Under the pieces are notes generated by a model, which made no database searches, was not told the DNA's origin, and was given only the letters and a program-made list of their open reading frames with translations. The translations under genes were made by a program, and so were the position numbers. From contig NZ_JBITMQ010000005.1 in the NCBI RefSeq assembly GCF_044466355.1, forward strand, positions 124,001-188,000: a DNA stretch of 64,000 nt, read 5' to 3'. The DNA comes from Actinophytocola sp044466355. Its GTDB lineage: Bacteria > Actinomycetota > Actinomycetes > Mycobacteriales > Pseudonocardiaceae. Within the stretch, counting starts at the first letter, position 1. Each line of letters opens with the position of its first letter. Positions 56,707 through 64,000 of the stretch are shown here, piece after piece.

Positions 56707-57870
56707 GTGAGCGAACAGGTGCTTGACGCTGTGCGGGAGCTGCTCCCCGTGTTCCGGGAGCGGGCTCAGGCCACCGAGGACGCGCGCCGGATCTCCGAGG
56801 AGTCGATCAAGGCACTCCAGGAGACCGGGTTCTTCAAGCTGTTGCAGCCCGCCCGCTACGGCGGGATGGAGGCCCACCCCAACGACTTCTACCGAGCCGT
56901 CCGGCTGATCGCGTCCGCGTGCGGGTCGACCGGGTGGGTGGCGGCCGTGCTCGGGTGCCACCCGTGGCAGCTCGGCCTGTTCGACGACCGCGCCCAGCGG
57001 GAGGTGTGGGGCGAGGACGACGACACGCGCGTCTCGTCCTCGTACGCGCCGATGGGCCGCGCGAAACCCGTGGACGGCGGGTTCGAGTTCACCGGCCGCT
57101 GGAGCTTCTCCTCCGGCTGCGACCACGCCACCTGGGTGTTCCTCGGCGGCCTGGTGCTCGGTGTGGACGGCACGCCGGTCGACTTCCGCACGTTCCTGCT
57201 GCCGCGCGCTGACTACCTGATCGAGGACGTCTGGGACACGATCGGGCTGCGCGGCACCGGCAGCAACGACATCGTCGTCGACAAGGTGTTCGTGCCCGAG
57301 TACCGGACGTTGAGCTTCATGGACACCGGCAAGTGCTACGGACCGGGGCAGGCCGTCAACACCGCGCCGCTCTACAAGCTGCCGTTCGCGTCCGTCTTCT
57401 CGTGCTCCATCGCCACACCCGTGATCGGGATGGCCGCCGGCGCGTACGACGCCTACGTCACCCACACCCGCGAGCGCGTGCGCGCGTCGACCGGCGGCAA
57501 GGCCGCCGAGGACCCGTTCAACCAGATCCGCATCGCCGAGGCCGCCAGCGGGATCGACGCCGCGGTGCTGCAGATCGAGCGGAACCTCGACGAGGAGATG
57601 CGGTACGTGACCGAGGGGGAGAAGATCCCCTTCCCGCTGCGGGTGCGCACGCGCCGGGACCAGGTCAACGCGACCGGCGCCGCGATCGCCGCCGTGGACC
57701 GGCTCTTCGAGAGCGCGGGCGGCCGCGCGCTCAAGGTCGGCACGCCGATCCAGCGCTTCTGGCGCGACGCCCACGCCGGTCGCGTGCACGCCATCAACGA
57801 CCCCGAGAAGGCCCTCGTCATGTACGGGCAGGAGCAGTTGGGTCTCAAGGTGCAGGACGCCTGGATATGA
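56707..57870 (+). CDS. hsaA: 3-HSA hydroxylase, oxygenase component
   Basis: A 387-residue flavin-dependent monooxygenase of the acyl-CoA dehydrogenase fold (group D). Motifs: ESIKALQETGFFKLLQPARY, SGCDHATWVFLGGLVLG, DTIGLRGTGSNDIVVDKVFV and GTPIQRFWRDAHAGRVHAIN. It hydroxylates 3-HSA (the phenol made when ring B opens) at C4 with FMNH2 from HsaB. GTG 56707 gives the family length (mycobacterial HsaA is about 394). Start of the hsaA-hsaD-hsaC-hsaB operon. Confidence 0.94.
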   Translation: MSEQVLDAVRELLPVFRERAQATEDARRISEESIKALQETGFFKLLQPARYGGMEAHPNDFYRAVRLIASACGSTGWVAAVLGCHPWQLGLFDDRAQREVWGEDDDTRVSSSYAPMGRAKPVDGGFEFTGRWSFSSGCDHATWVFLGGLVLGVDGTPVDFRTFLLPRADYLIEDVWDTIGLRGTGSNDIVVDKVFVPEYRTLSFMDTGKCYGPGQAVNTAPLYKLPFASVFSCSIATPVIGMAAGAYDAYVTHTRERVRASTGGKAAEDPFNQIRIAEAASGIDAAVLQIERNLDEEMRYVTEGEKIPFPLRVRTRRDQVNATGAAIAAVDRLFESAGGRALKVGTPIQRFWRDAHAGRVHAINDPEKALVMYGQEQLGLKVQDAWI

Positions 57871-58694
57871 CCCCTCCGACACAGGACACCCGCGCCGGGA
57901 TCCATTACTACGAGGACGGCAGCGGCGAGACCGTCGTCATGCTGCACGGCGGCGGGCCCGGCGCGTCCGGGTGGAGCAACTTCGGGCGCAACCTCCCCGT
58001 TTTCGCGCGGCGGTACCGGACGATCGTCGTGGACCAGCCCGGGTTCGGCGCGTCCGACAAGCCGAAGATCACCAGCCAGTACTTCACGTTCTCCGCCGAC
58101 GCGCTGCTGAAGTTCCTCGACGAGCTGGGCATCGAGAAGGCCCACTTCGTCGGCAACTCGCTCGGCGGCGGAACGGCTGTCAGGTTCGCGCTGCGCTACC
58201 CCGACCGCGCGGGCCGGCTGGTGCTGATGGCGCCCGGCGGGCTGGGGCTGAACGTGTTCGCCCCCGATCCGACCGAGGGCATCAAGAAGCTCTACCGTTT
58301 CGCGGCGCCGCCCGGCCCGTCGAAGGAGAAGCTCGCCGACTTCCTGCGGACGCTGGTGTACGACCCGTCACTCGTCACAAACGAGCTTGTTGACGAGCGT
58401 TATGTCGTGGCGAGCGACCCGGAGTCGTTGCGTGCCATGGCATCCATGGGCGCGTCGTTCGCGGCCGACCCCGAGGAGGGCATGCTCTGGCGGGAAGCGC
58501 ACCGGCTGCGGCAACGTGTCCTGCTGGTGTGGGGCCGCGAGGACCGGGTGAACCCGCTCGACGGGGCGCTCACCGCGCTGAAACTGATCCCGCGCGCACA
58601 GCTGCACGTGTTCGGCCGATGTGGACACTGGGCGCAGCTCGAGAAGTTCGCCGAGTTCAACCGCATCGCCATGGACTTCATCGGGAGCGAGTGA
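57867..58694 (+). CDS. hsaD: 4,9-DSHA hydrolase (meta-cleavage product hydrolase)
   Basis: A 275-residue alpha/beta hydrolase of the C-C bond (MCP) family. Nucleophile Ser98 in HFVGNSLGGGTAVRF, Asp226 in VWGREDRVNPLDG, His254 in FGRCGHWAQLEK; oxyanion-hole region MLHGGGPGASGWSNF. It cleaves the ring-A meta-cleavage product into 9,17-dioxo-disecoandrostanoate (HIP-type) and hydroxyhexadienoate. ATG at 57867 overlaps the hsaA stop (ATGA). Confidence 0.94.
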   Translation: MTPPTQDTRAGIHYYEDGSGETVVMLHGGGPGASGWSNFGRNLPVFARRYRTIVVDQPGFGASDKPKITSQYFTFSADALLKFLDELGIEKAHFVGNSLGGGTAVRFALRYPDRAGRLVLMAPGGLGLNVFAPDPTEGIKKLYRFAAPPGPSKEKLADFLRTLVYDPSLVTNELVDERYVVASDPESLRAMASMGASFAADPEEGMLWREAHRLRQRVLLVWGREDRVNPLDGALTALKLIPRAQLHVFGRCGHWAQLEKFAEFNRIAMDFIGSE

Positions 58695-59599
58695 TGGGCA
58701 TCCGGTCCCTTGGCTACCTGCGCATCGAGGCCACCGACGTCGAGGCCTGGCGGACGTTCGGGCTCAAGGTCCTCGGCATGGTCGAGGGCAAGGGGGCCCG
58801 CGACGACGCGCTCTACCTGCGCATGGACGACTTCCCCGCACGTCTCGTCATCGTGCCCGGCGACACCGACCGGCTGTCGGCTTCCGGCTGGGAGGTCGCG
58901 AACGTCGGCGAGCTGGGCGAGGTGTGCGGGCGTCTGGAGGCAGCCGGTGTGCCGTTCAAGGAAGGCACACCTGACGAGCGTCAGGATCGGCGGGTCGACC
59001 AGCTGATCACGTTCGAGGACCCGTCCGGCAACACCCTCGAGGTGTTCCACGGCGCGGCACTGGAACACCGGCGGGTCGTCAGCCCGTACGGGCACCGGTT
59101 CGTCACCGGCGAGCAGGGCCTCGGCCACGTCGTGCTGTCCACACGGGACGACGCGGAGGCACTCGCCTTCTACCGCGACGTACTGGGTTTCCGGCTGCGT
59201 GACTCGATGCGCCTGCCGCCGCAGCTCGTCGGCCGCCCCGCCGACGGTGACCCGGCGTGGCTGCGGTTCTTCGGCTGCAACCCGCGCCACCACAGCCTCG
59301 CGTTCCTGCCGATGCCCACACCGTCGGGGATCGTGCACCTCATGGTCGAGGTCGAGAACACCGACGACGTCGGCCTGTGCCACGACCGTGCGCTGCGCCG
59401 CGAGGTGCCGATGTCCGCGACGCTCGGCAGGCACGTCAACGACCTGATGCTGTCCTTCTACATGAAGACCCCCGGCGGCTTCGACGTCGAGTTCGGCTGC
59501 GAGGGCCGCCAGGTCGAGGACGAGTCGTGGATCGCGCGGGAGAGCACCGCGGTCTCGTTGTGGGGCCACAACTTCTCGATCGGCGCGCGGCCACAGTGA
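58694..59599 (+). CDS. hsaC: 3,4-DHSA extradiol dioxygenase
   Basis: A 301-residue extradiol catechol dioxygenase with two VOC modules. Fe(II) ligands His145 (LGHVVLST), His215 (GIVHLMVE) and Glu266 (FDVEFGCEG) are all where expected. It opens ring A of the catecholic steroid by meta-cleavage. ATG 58694 overlaps the hsaD stop by one base. An exact dispersed palindrome (58970-58985) lies in the coding sequence and encodes TPDERQ. Confidence 0.94.
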   Translation: MGIRSLGYLRIEATDVEAWRTFGLKVLGMVEGKGARDDALYLRMDDFPARLVIVPGDTDRLSASGWEVANVGELGEVCGRLEAAGVPFKEGTPDERQDRRVDQLITFEDPSGNTLEVFHGAALEHRRVVSPYGHRFVTGEQGLGHVVLSTRDDAEALAFYRDVLGFRLRDSMRLPPQLVGRPADGDPAWLRFFGCNPRHHSLAFLPMPTPSGIVHLMVEVENTDDVGLCHDRALRREVPMSATLGRHVNDLMLSFYMKTPGGFDVEFGCEGRQVEDESWIARESTAVSLWGHNFSIGARPQ

Positions 59600-60132
59600 T
59601 CGGTCAGGCGCGGTTCCGCAAGGCGCTGGGCAACTTCTGCACCGGCGTCACCGTGGTGACCGCGATGCGTGACGCCGAGCCGGTGGGCTTCGCATGCCAG
59701 TCGTTCGCCGCGCTGTCGCTCGATCCGCCGCTCGTGCTGTTCTGCCCTGGGCGAACCTCGCGCACGTGGCCGCACATCGAGGCGTACGGCCACTTCTGCG
59801 TGAACGTGCTGGCGCACGCGCAACAGGACGTGAGCGCCACGTTCGGGAAAGCGGGCGCGGACAAGTTCTCGTGCGTCCCGTGGGCACCGGCCCCGTCCGG
59901 CGCCCCGATCCTCGCAGGGGTCCTGACCTGGCTCGACTGCGCAGTGGAGAACGTGTACGACGGCGGCGACCACCACATCGTCGTGGGCCGTGTCACCACG
60001 CTCGGTGACCAGCGCGACGAGCGCCCGCTGCTGTTCCACCGCGGCGCGTACACCGTCACCGAGCCCGCCGAGCCGACGCCGGGCATCCTCGACAACCTCA
60101 TCACGTGGTCGAGGGACGACGACTGGATCTAG
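59596..60132 (+). CDS. hsaB: Flavin reductase component of 3-HSA hydroxylase
   Basis: A 178-residue flavin reductase-like (FMN-binding split-barrel) protein: ALGNFCTGVTVVTAMRDAEP, GFACQSFAALSLDPPLVLFC, HFCVNVLAHAQQDVSATFGK and DHHIVVGRVTTLGDQRDERP. It supplies reduced flavin to HsaA using NADH. GTG 59596 overlaps the hsaC stop (GTGA). Last gene of the hsa operon. Confidence 0.93.
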   Translation: MIGQARFRKALGNFCTGVTVVTAMRDAEPVGFACQSFAALSLDPPLVLFCPGRTSRTWPHIEAYGHFCVNVLAHAQQDVSATFGKAGADKFSCVPWAPAPSGAPILAGVLTWLDCAVENVYDGGDHHIVVGRVTTLGDQRDERPLLFHRGAYTVTEPAEPTPGILDNLITWSRDDDWI

Positions 60133-60233
60133 CCAGCCCGCCTCCCCGGATTCAAAAGTGTTGGTCGCGAGGTTCCGTTGATCGACGCGAGGCTTGTGTT
60201 CACACCGTGGCGAGGTACATCAGACACGATCTA

Positions 60234-60252
60234 ACCTGACGGTCGTGAGGTT
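60234..60252. promoter_or_regulatory. Operator-like palindrome at the hydrolase start
   Basis: AACCTGACGGTCGTGAGGTT-type dyad (60233-60252) with one arm mismatch overlaps the start codon GTG (60245-60247) and lies just past a TCTAAC -10. Its arms match the operators of the TetR gene at 29880-30506. Confidence 0.55.
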
Positions 60253-61111
60253 CGAAGAGATCGTCATCACGACAGATCGGTTGGACTTTCCCGCGCTCGC
60301 GGCCGGTGACGGCCCGGTGGTCGTGTGCTGGCACGGTTTCCCCGACCACCCCATGACGTTCGCGCCGCTGGCGCAGCACCTCGTCACCGAGGGCCGCCGC
60401 GTGGTCATGCCGTTCCTGCGCGGCTTCCACCCGTCGACGGCCGACGCGCTGACCTTCTCCGACGGCATCACGCTCGCCGCCGACGCGGCCGCGGTCGCCG
60501 AGTCGTTCGGCGAGCCGGTCGACATGATCGGCCACGACATCGGCGCGGGCATGGTCGGCCGGGTCGCCGCGGCGTGGCCGGACCACCTGAACCGCGGTGT
60601 CACGCTCGCCGTCCCGCCGCCCGCCGCGCTCGCGAAGGTCTTCCAGGACCCCGCACAGCTGCAGCGGTCGTTCTACATGTTCCTGTTCGCGGTCGACGGG
60701 ATCGCGGAGGCGGTGCTCAACACCGACCGCAAGCTGATCGACTACCTGTGGGCGACGTGGTCGCCGCGCCTCAAGCTCGACCCCGCCCACCGGGCGCGGA
60801 TCCACGAGCTGTACGGCGACGAGAAGTACCTCGACAACGTCCTGAAGATCTACCGCGCGAACTTCGACCCGAGCCGGTTCGACCCCGCACTCGTGGACCG
60901 CGGCGGCCGCACCGAGGCGGCGGCGTCCAAGCCGCTGCTGGTGCTGGGCGGCGGCGAGGACGGCTGCGTCGACGCGCGGCACTTCGTCGACGTCCACGAC
61001 GGCCTGGCGCCGGGGTCGAAGGTGGAGATCCTGCCGAGGGCCGGGCACTTCATGCACCTCGACCAGCCGGACACGGTCGCGAAGCTGGTCCTCGACTGGC
61101 TCAGTAGGTGA
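60245..61111 (+). CDS. Alpha/beta hydrolase (epoxide hydrolase/haloalkane dehalogenase-like)
   Basis: A 288-residue hydrolase. Oxyanion-hole motif VVVCWHGFPDHPMTFAPLAQ; nucleophile elbow VDMIGHDIGAGMVGRVAAAW, that is Asp in GHDIG, typical of epoxide hydrolases and dehalogenases; Asp in LLVLGGGEDGCVDARH and His in LPRAGHFMHLDQP complete the triad. Substrate unknown; it sits next to the hsa operon but has its own promoter. GTG 60245 appears leaderless. The CCTGAC-type dyad across its start suggests control by the TetR at 29880. Confidence 0.85.
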   Translation: MRFEEIVITTDRLDFPALAAGDGPVVVCWHGFPDHPMTFAPLAQHLVTEGRRVVMPFLRGFHPSTADALTFSDGITLAADAAAVAESFGEPVDMIGHDIGAGMVGRVAAAWPDHLNRGVTLAVPPPAALAKVFQDPAQLQRSFYMFLFAVDGIAEAVLNTDRKLIDYLWATWSPRLKLDPAHRARIHELYGDEKYLDNVLKIYRANFDPSRFDPALVDRGGRTEAAASKPLLVLGGGEDGCVDARHFVDVHDGLAPGSKVEILPRAGHFMHLDQPDTVAKLVLDWLSR

Positions 61112-61808
61112 ACGCGGTCGCGAACGTCAGCAGCTGCGCGTCGGTGAACGGCGGCTCGGCCCCGGTGTAGGCGACGTTGACGAGGACACCGGTGCGGCCC
61201 GGGCGCAACGCGGACAACAGCTGGGCGCGCCGCGGCAGATAGGCGGCCGGGTCGGCGCGGAGGACGTCGCCGTAGGTGACCATGATCATGTGCTCCGGCG
61301 AGTAGACGGCCGCCCTGGTCCCGTCCGGCAACGTCATGATCTCGGTGTCCTTGCCCATGGTCGAGATGCCGTTGCCGCTGAACACCTGGATCGCGACGCT
61401 GAGGCGGTCCTCGCCGTGTGCGTACTGGCCGATCGCCTGGCACACCGGCTCACGCCCAGTGCGGCACGCGAAGGAGAACGGTGTCCCGCCCGCGAGCTCG
61501 GCGTCCAGCGGGCCGGGGGTGCCCGCGGGGAGGAGCCGCCAGCCCACCGGCGTGACGTCGCCGCGGATCTCCGCCATCTGCTGGGTCAGCCGCTCCGCGC
61601 GATCGGCGGACGGCTCAGCCACCCGCGCGCGGACGTCACTGCCGAAGCTGATCGCCAGCGTGCCCGCCGCGATCACGGCCAGCGCGGACGCGGCGGCCGC
61701 GCGCCGGTTGCGGGTCCGGGCCCGCGCCTTCTCGACCACGGTGTCGACGGGCGCGGGTGGGACCTCGTCGGCCAGCAGTGTCAGGCCGCGGGTGATGTCG
61801 TCGGTCAT
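61101..61808 (-). CDS. Anti-sigma-factor-like membrane protein
   Basis: A 235-residue protein. A short N-terminal region (TRGLTLLADEVPPAPVDTVV) and basic stretch precede one membrane segment (AAAASALAVIAAGTLAISFG); the rest is outside, with a Cys pair (FACRTGREPVCQAIGQ). This is the architecture of actinobacterial anti-sigma or sigma-operon membrane proteins. Its ATG overlaps the end of the upstream sigma-factor pseudogene (61805-62045), which would have encoded its partner. It overlaps the convergent hydrolase by 11 bases. Confidence 0.7.
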   Translation of the reverse strand: MTDDITRGLTLLADEVPPAPVDTVVEKARARTRNRRAAAASALAVIAAGTLAISFGSDVRARVAEPSADRAERLTQQMAEIRGDVTPVGWRLLPAGTPGPLDAELAGGTPFSFACRTGREPVCQAIGQYAHGEDRLSVAIQVFSGNGISTMGKDTEIMTLPDGTRAAVYSPEHMIMVTYGDVLRADPAAYLPRRAQLLSALRPGRTGVLVNVAYTGAEPPFTDAQLLTFATAFTY

Positions 61809-62045
61809 GAGTTCAGCTCCTCGAGCGTGTCGGCGCCCAGCGCCTGCCGCATGACCGCCTTCAGGTGCGCGTCGCCCGCCGGGTCCCGGTCCGGTTGTGG
61901 TGTGTCGGGGACGAGGCCGTCCCGCGACTCGGCTCGCCGCCACGGCCTGCGCCGTTCGTTCAGCCAGCACCGCAGCAGCGTCTTCCGCGCGTACGCGTCG
62001 ACCGGCTCGCGAACGCGTGGAAGTCGCTGCTGTCGCGCTGGCTCA
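61805..62045 (-). pseudogene. ECF (SigE-type) sigma factor pseudogene with internal deletion
   Basis: An ATG at 62045 opens SQRDSSDFHAFAS, a normal N-terminus for SigE-type ECF factors of actinomycetes, but it runs directly into a sequence which in another frame reads REPVDAYARKTLLRCWLNER then RRPWRRAESRDGLVPDTP, the part that normally follows region 2 about 50 residues later. Region 2 is thus deleted with a frame change, and the usual region 4 is also absent before the end. It cannot act as a sigma factor. The overlap with the anti-sigma-like gene supports its former identity. Confidence 0.7.
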
Positions 62046-62092
62046 TACCTCTCACACACCTACCGGGCGCCGGAGGTTGCAACACTGGGGGC

Positions 62093-62434
62093 ATGGTGAC
62101 CGAGAACGATGTGCGCAGGGTCGCGTTGTCGCTGCCGGAGACCACCGAGAAGCCGTCCTACGGTACGCCCGGGTTCCGGGTGAAGGACCGGCTCTTCGCG
62201 CGCCTCCGCGAGGAGGGTGACCTGCTGGTCTGGGTCGCCGACGAGGGGGAGAAGCGGGGGCTGGTCGCCTCGGAGCCGGAGAAGTTCTCCACGACCCCGC
62301 ACTACGACGGTCACCCGTCCGTGCTCGTCCGGATCGAGGCGGTCGACGAGGACGAGCTGCGTGAGTTGCTCACCGAGTCGTGGCGGCTGCGGGCGCCGAA
62401 GAAGCTAGCCGCCCAGCTCGACGGCGAGCCGTGA
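62093..62434 (+). CDS. MmcQ/YjbR-family protein
   Basis: A 113-residue YjbR/MmcQ protein, the double-wing fold with CyaY-like topology: DVRRVALSLPETTEKPSYGT, FRVKDRLFARLREEGDLLVW, LVASEPEKFSTTPHYDGHPS and LTESWRLRAPKKLAAQL. A DNA-binding role is proposed for the family but biological function is unknown. ATG 62093. Its 3' end overlaps the convergent acyl-CoA dehydrogenase by 30 bases. Confidence 0.85.
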   Translation: MVTENDVRRVALSLPETTEKPSYGTPGFRVKDRLFARLREEGDLLVWVADEGEKRGLVASEPEKFSTTPHYDGHPSVLVRIEAVDEDELRELLTESWRLRAPKKLAAQLDGEP

Positions 62435-63346
62435 GGTGTGCTCGCGCGGCGAGCCGAACAGGTGCGTGTTGCCGTGCGCGCGCTTGAAGTAGAGGTGCGC
62501 GTCGTGCTCCCACGTGATCGCGATGCCGCCGTGCAGCTGGATCATCTCGGCCGCGACCTGCGAGAACGCCTCCGTGCACCACACCGCCGCGGTGGCGGCC
62601 GTGTGCACCAGGTCCTCGCCGGTCACCACGGCCGTCGCGGCCGCCAGTGACGCCGACTCGGCCGTCTCCACCAGCACGTGCATGTCGGCCATCCGGTGCT
62701 TGAGCGCCTGGAACGAGCCGATCGGCCGGCCGAACTGCGTCCGCTGCCTGCTGTAGTCGACGGTCAGCTCCAGGCAGCGGGCCGCCGCACCCGCTGACTC
62801 CGCGCACAGGGCCGCGCACGCCACGTCCCGTACCCGGGCCATGTCCGGCACGCCGAGGAACCGGCCGGTGCCGGTCGCCTCGACCGTCGCCAGCCTGCGG
62901 GTCGGGTCCATGCCGCCCGCCGGGGTGACCACGACGTCCGACGGTGACAGCGCGTACAGCCCGTCGTCGCGTGGCACCAGGAACACGTCCGCGACCTGGG
63001 CGTTCAGCGCGTACGGATCCCAGGCGAGCGAGACCAGGGCGCCCTCGGCGATGTCCGCCCGCACGTCCTCGGCGCCCGCTGACGACGCGGCGGCGGCGGC
63101 GACCACCGACCCGAGGAACGGGCTCGGCGTCACGTTCCGGCCCAGCTCGGACAGCACGATCCTGGTCTCGAGGAACGTCGCGTCGCAGGTCGACGGGGCG
63201 GCCAGCGCGGTCAGGCCGAGGGAGGCCAGCCGCGCCCACAGCTTCTCGTCGTGACCCGTTGGCGACGTCATCGTCGAACGGGTGTCCGACTCACGGGTGA
63301 GCAGCTGGCGGAGGGTGTCACGCAGCGCGTCCTGCTCGGCGGTCAC
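62405..63346 (-). CDS. Acyl-CoA dehydrogenase (short, alpha/ChsE1-like type)
   Basis: A 313-residue acyl-CoA dehydrogenase of the shortened type that usually needs a partner subunit. Motifs: ETRIVLSELGRNVTPSPFLG, YSRQRTQFGRPIGSFQALKH and IQLHGGIAITWEHDAHLYFK. Related to FadE27/FadE17-like steroid or cholate enzymes; the steroid cluster nearby makes that plausible. GTG 63346 is chosen as leaderless: TTGAAT, a fair -10, is six bases upstream; a TTG at 63358 is an alternative. No partner gene is adjacent in the window. A dyad (63356-63377) lies in its promoter. Confidence 0.78.
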   Translation of the reverse strand: MTAEQDALRDTLRQLLTRESDTRSTMTSPTGHDEKLWARLASLGLTALAAPSTCDATFLETRIVLSELGRNVTPSPFLGSVVAAAAASSAGAEDVRADIAEGALVSLAWDPYALNAQVADVFLVPRDDGLYALSPSDVVVTPAGGMDPTRRLATVEATGTGRFLGVPDMARVRDVACAALCAESAGAAARCLELTVDYSRQRTQFGRPIGSFQALKHRMADMHVLVETAESASLAAATAVVTGEDLVHTAATAAVWCTEAFSQVAAEMIQLHGGIAITWEHDAHLYFKRAHGNTHLFGSPREHTSRLAVELGG

Positions 63347-63355
63347 CCCGCAATT

Positions 63356-63377
63356 CAACCAAACAGTTGCTTGGTTG
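63356..63377. promoter_or_regulatory. Inverted repeat between divergent acyl-CoA dehydrogenase and kinase genes
   Basis: CAACCAA (63356-63362) and TTGGTTG (63371-63377) around ACAGTTGC. It overlaps the leftward -10 and is a likely operator of a TetR-type fatty acid or steroid regulator; it is not a KstR box. Confidence 0.5.
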
Positions 63378-63398
63378 CCTAGGAGGTAGCCCGATCAG

Positions 63399-64000
63399 GT
63401 GCATTCGATATCCTCGGGGCTCAGGTCGGGGGCCTGTCCGAAATCCGCACAAGGAGTCGAGGTCATCGAGAAGGGTGCACTTGTCGCCGGGCGCTACCGA
63501 CTGATCGAACACGTCGGCAGCGGTGCCATGGGCGTCGTGTGGAAGGCGCAGGACGAGCGGCTCGGCCGTACCGTCGCGATCAAGCGGCTCGTCGCACGGT
63601 ACGCGATCGCCGACGCCATGACGGAGGAAACCCGACGGCGTGCCATGCGCGAGGCCCGCATCGCCGCCCGCCTCCAGCACCGCAACGCGATCGCCCTGTT
63701 CGACGTGGCGGAACACGACAACGACCCGATCCTGGTCATGGAGTTCCTGCCGTCCAAGAGCCTGTCCGCGGTGCTCGAGGAACGCGGCACGCTCACCCCC
63801 AGCGAGGCCGCGGAGATCGGTGCGCAGGTCGCGGAGGCCATCGCGGCCGCGCACGCCGTCGGCATCGCGCACCGCGACATCAAACCGGGCAACATCCTGC
63901 TCGCCGAGAACGGCACGGTGAAGATCACCGACTTCGGCATCTCCCGCGCGCTCGACGACGGCACGGTCACCACGCAGACCGGCATGCTGGCGGGCACCCC
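63399..64000 (+). CDS. Serine/threonine protein kinase (3' truncated by window)
   Basis: The first 200 codons of a Hanks-type kinase. Glycine loop HVGSGAMGVVWKAQDERLGR, Lys in TVAIKRLVARY, catalytic loop GIAHRDIKPGNILLAENGT and DFG in KITDFGISRAL are all present; the activation loop follows and the gene runs off the right edge. The rest, probably with a membrane segment, is not visible. The only in-frame conventional start is GTG at 63399, 12 bases after AGGAGG; a shorter start near 63462 with AAGGAG would need a rare codon. Gene is certain, start is not. Confidence 0.85.
   Translation, partial: MHSISSGLRSGACPKSAQGVEVIEKGALVAGRYRLIEHVGSGAMGVVWKAQDERLGRTVAIKRLVARYAIADAMTEETRRRAMREARIAARLQHRNAIALFDVAEHDNDPILVMEFLPSKSLSAVLEERGTLTPSEAAEIGAQVAEAIAAAHAVGIAHRDIKPGNILLAENGTVKITDFGISRALDDGTVTTQTGMLAGT

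Noticed and set aside
63356..63377. KstR2 operator
   Set aside because: The dyad CAACCAA/TTGGTTG lacks the CAAG..CTTG spacing expected of KstR2 boxes, so only an unspecified operator is claimed.
1..64000. tRNA or rRNA genes
   Set aside because: I saw no GGTTCGAANCC-type T-arm with a matching acceptor stem and no rRNA-like stretch; a covariance search would be needed to be sure.

Overview
This is high-GC, densely packed DNA with many 4-bp start/stop overlaps (ATGA/GTGA), GTG starts and apparently leaderless genes. Together with KstR-controlled steroid genes, tuberculostearate-type lipid genes, a methylcrotonyl-CoA carboxylase set, a ShbA/SigD-type sigma factor and remnants of an actinomycete integrative (FtsK/TraSA-type) element, this points to an actinobacterium. 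My best guess is the Pseudonocardiales (Lentzea/Saccharothrix/Amycolatopsis-like); the genus is inference.

Layout. 0-9 kb: alanine dehydrogenase with a PucR-type regulator, small regulator/VOC/membrane operons with visible operators, a PAS-GGDEF-(degenerate EAL) protein and a SAM methyltransferase. 9.4-16.9 kb: a TetR regulator, a striking three-unit hairpin repeat array (10005-10417), a secreted SGNH esterase, then an accD1-accA1-acyl-CoA dehydrogenase operon for branched-chain (leucine) acyl-CoA breakdown. 17-24.3 kb: a secreted Xaa-Pro peptidase/CocE-type hydrolase with a secreted partner, the tmsA-tmsB pair for 10-methyl fatty acids, a second methyltransferase of the same family and a stand-alone PhaC-like protein. 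24.36-29.24 kb: a decayed genomic island with a broken serine recombinase (two fragments), an ftsK/traSA gene split onto opposite strands by an apparent inversion, one intact unknown cargo gene, a frameshifted secreted protease, a truncated protease paralogue and an IS701-type transposase remnant, bounded by related inverted sequences.

29.4-37.9 kb: a TetR gene with two perfect CCTGACN4GTCAGG operators, then the steroid side-chain operon (double acyl-CoA dehydrogenase, chsE1, chsE2, chsH2, chsH1, ltp2) transcribed leftwards from a KstR operator, and kstR itself. 38-49 kb: methyltransferase, ShbA-like sigma factor, GAF-ANTAR regulator; a GntR-controlled catabolic cluster (two maleate-isomerase-like proteins, DUF3830, 2-hydroxyacid dehydrogenase, amidase); a lipid kinase; a fadE24-fadE23 pair. 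49.3-60.1 kb: steroid ring degradation: kstD-kshA-small Cys protein-kshB-hsd4B leftwards, a second KstD-like protein divergently, and hsaA-hsaD-hsaC-hsaB rightwards, each start controlled by a KstR box overlapping its promoter. 60.2-64 kb: an alpha/beta hydrolase, an anti-sigma-like protein beside a sigma-factor pseudogene, a YjbR protein, another acyl-CoA dehydrogenase and the start of a Ser/Thr kinase.

Together the steroid genes supply delta1-dehydrogenation and 9-alpha-hydroxylation (KstD, KshAB), ring-A cleavage (HsaABCD) and removal of the last side-chain carbons (ChsE1/E2, ChsH1/H2, Ltp2). The least expected signal is a 16-bp palindrome, CCTGACNNNNGTCAGG, present nine times exactly and about six more times with one arm mismatch, in promoters, across stop codons and inside coding sequences.
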